A DNA stretch of 64,000 bases from Phycomyces nitens (Eukaryota; Mucoromycota; Mucoromycetes; Mucorales; Phycomycetaceae), in contig JAHRBC010000002.1 in assembly GCA_022702545.1 (NCBI GenBank), positions 8,866,001 through 8,930,000 of the forward strand, read 5' to 3'. This document shows, in pieces, positions 63,323 through 64,000 of this stretch. The position numbers were made by a program, and so were the translations under genes. The notes under the pieces are model-generated. The model was not told where the DNA came from, made no database searches, and saw nothing but the letters and a program-made list of their open reading frames with translations. Positions within the stretch are counted from its first letter, which is position 1. Each line of letters starts with the position of its first letter.

Positions 63323-64000
63323 ATTGGGCGATGATCGGATCTTTGGTATACAGTGCGGTATGAACTGGTGGTCTTTTACAGGAAAAGGAAGTTATACGCA
63401 CAGTAATGGGTAGGGGTTGGGGATAAGGCACGATGTGGGTTGCCACAGTGAAGTAATAGACAATAGGAAATAGGGTAGTTCTCTCAACGATTCAGACAAT
63501 ACGAAATGACCAGAGCGACCTATGTCCTCTGCGACAAATATAGACTTAACGGGAAAAGAATCTGTTTTATTCAATTTGGCTGATAACGAGATAATATGGC
63601 CTTAGCCTCTGAGGTAGTACTATAATGTGCAATTGGGGTCGTGCACGGCTCTTGGGAACCCCTTTCAGCCCAGATCGAACTGAATAGGTGGCCGGCCCGG
63701 ACAACATCACACACCTATTTAATCCCGACAGCCAATAACAATGCATAAATAAAGCCTTAATAAAATGGTTTATAACAGCTCTCATTGGATAGAATTTCAC
63801 AAAAAGAGGATTATTTTCGGGTTTTCAAAACTTGTATTTTTTGAATATCCTTAATATAGTAATTATCGGGAGAGCTATTTTTTCCAAATAAATCCAAATT
63901 GTCAACCAAAATGCAGAAGTTACAAGTTTACCAATGATTTTTATTGGGTAAAATTCTTAAAGCTTTAAGGCAGGGCATTCTTTCATAACATGATGGAATA
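63323..64000. other. Repeat-rich end of window, no gene recognised
   Basis: Contains another LTR-like motif set at about 63560-63730 (GTTTTATTCAATTTGG, GCCGGCCCGGACAACATCACACACC) and a segment at 63795-63875 (TTCGGGTTTTCAAAAC ... TAATTATCGGGAGAG) that repeats 62845-62925. No open frame of interest. Confidence 0.5.

Overview
The window is a dense nest of transposable elements with almost no host sequence. It looks like a low-GC filamentous fungus of an early-diverging lineage, with Mucoromycota (for example a Phycomyces-like genome) the best guess. The grounds are AT-rich DNA, many 50-90 nt GT-AG introns, Ty3/gypsy retroelements and CACTA/Tnp2 DNA transposons. The only secure host gene is a tRNA-Lys (CTT) at 62.4 kb. 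The species assignment is inference.

The main content is one family of CACTA-type DNA transposons, labelled here A-H. Seven full-size copies (A truncated by the window edge, B, C, D, E, F, H) and one short derivative (G) have CACTAC/CACTGC/CACTGG-AAAA termini. Five of them have exact 3-bp target duplications. Each full element is 6.2-7.1 kb and has the same layout: (1) a Tnp2-family transposase gene with an N-terminal C-x-C-x2-C-x17-H exon and acidic linker exons; (2) a convergent four-exon gene, called gene B here, whose second exon is 306 nt in six of seven copies and whose introns are all phase 0; (3) a region upstream of gene B, on the opposite strand, carrying short hydrophobic reading frames and repeated intron-like signals, possibly a third gene. 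Gene B is open in all seven copies.

Layout: A (1-4162) interrupts the pol gene of a minus-strand gypsy (4163-7859). A partial plus-strand gypsy follows (7860-11270). B spans 11271-17830. A protease fragment of a third gypsy (17831-18488) is cut by the LTR of a fourth (18489-20587). E (20588-41156) contains C (20868-27035), G (27163-28908) and D (31560-37926); D sits inside E's transposase gene. After a 317-bp repeat unit come H (41485-48562) and F (48630-55213), both inserted in a second copy of that repeat. From 55.2 to 64 kb there are transposase-like relics, a 219-bp tandem duplication, a stack of LTR-like modules, the tRNA-Lys, and a solo-type LTR.

Working inference: the transposase and gene B act together on the CACTA ends, as TnpD and TnpA do in plant En/Spm. 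Copy B has intact transposase and gene B frames. E's transposase frame is whole apart from the D insertion. C, D, F and H carry one or two transposase lesions each but keep gene B. G keeps only the ends plus the divergent region and would need to be moved in trans.
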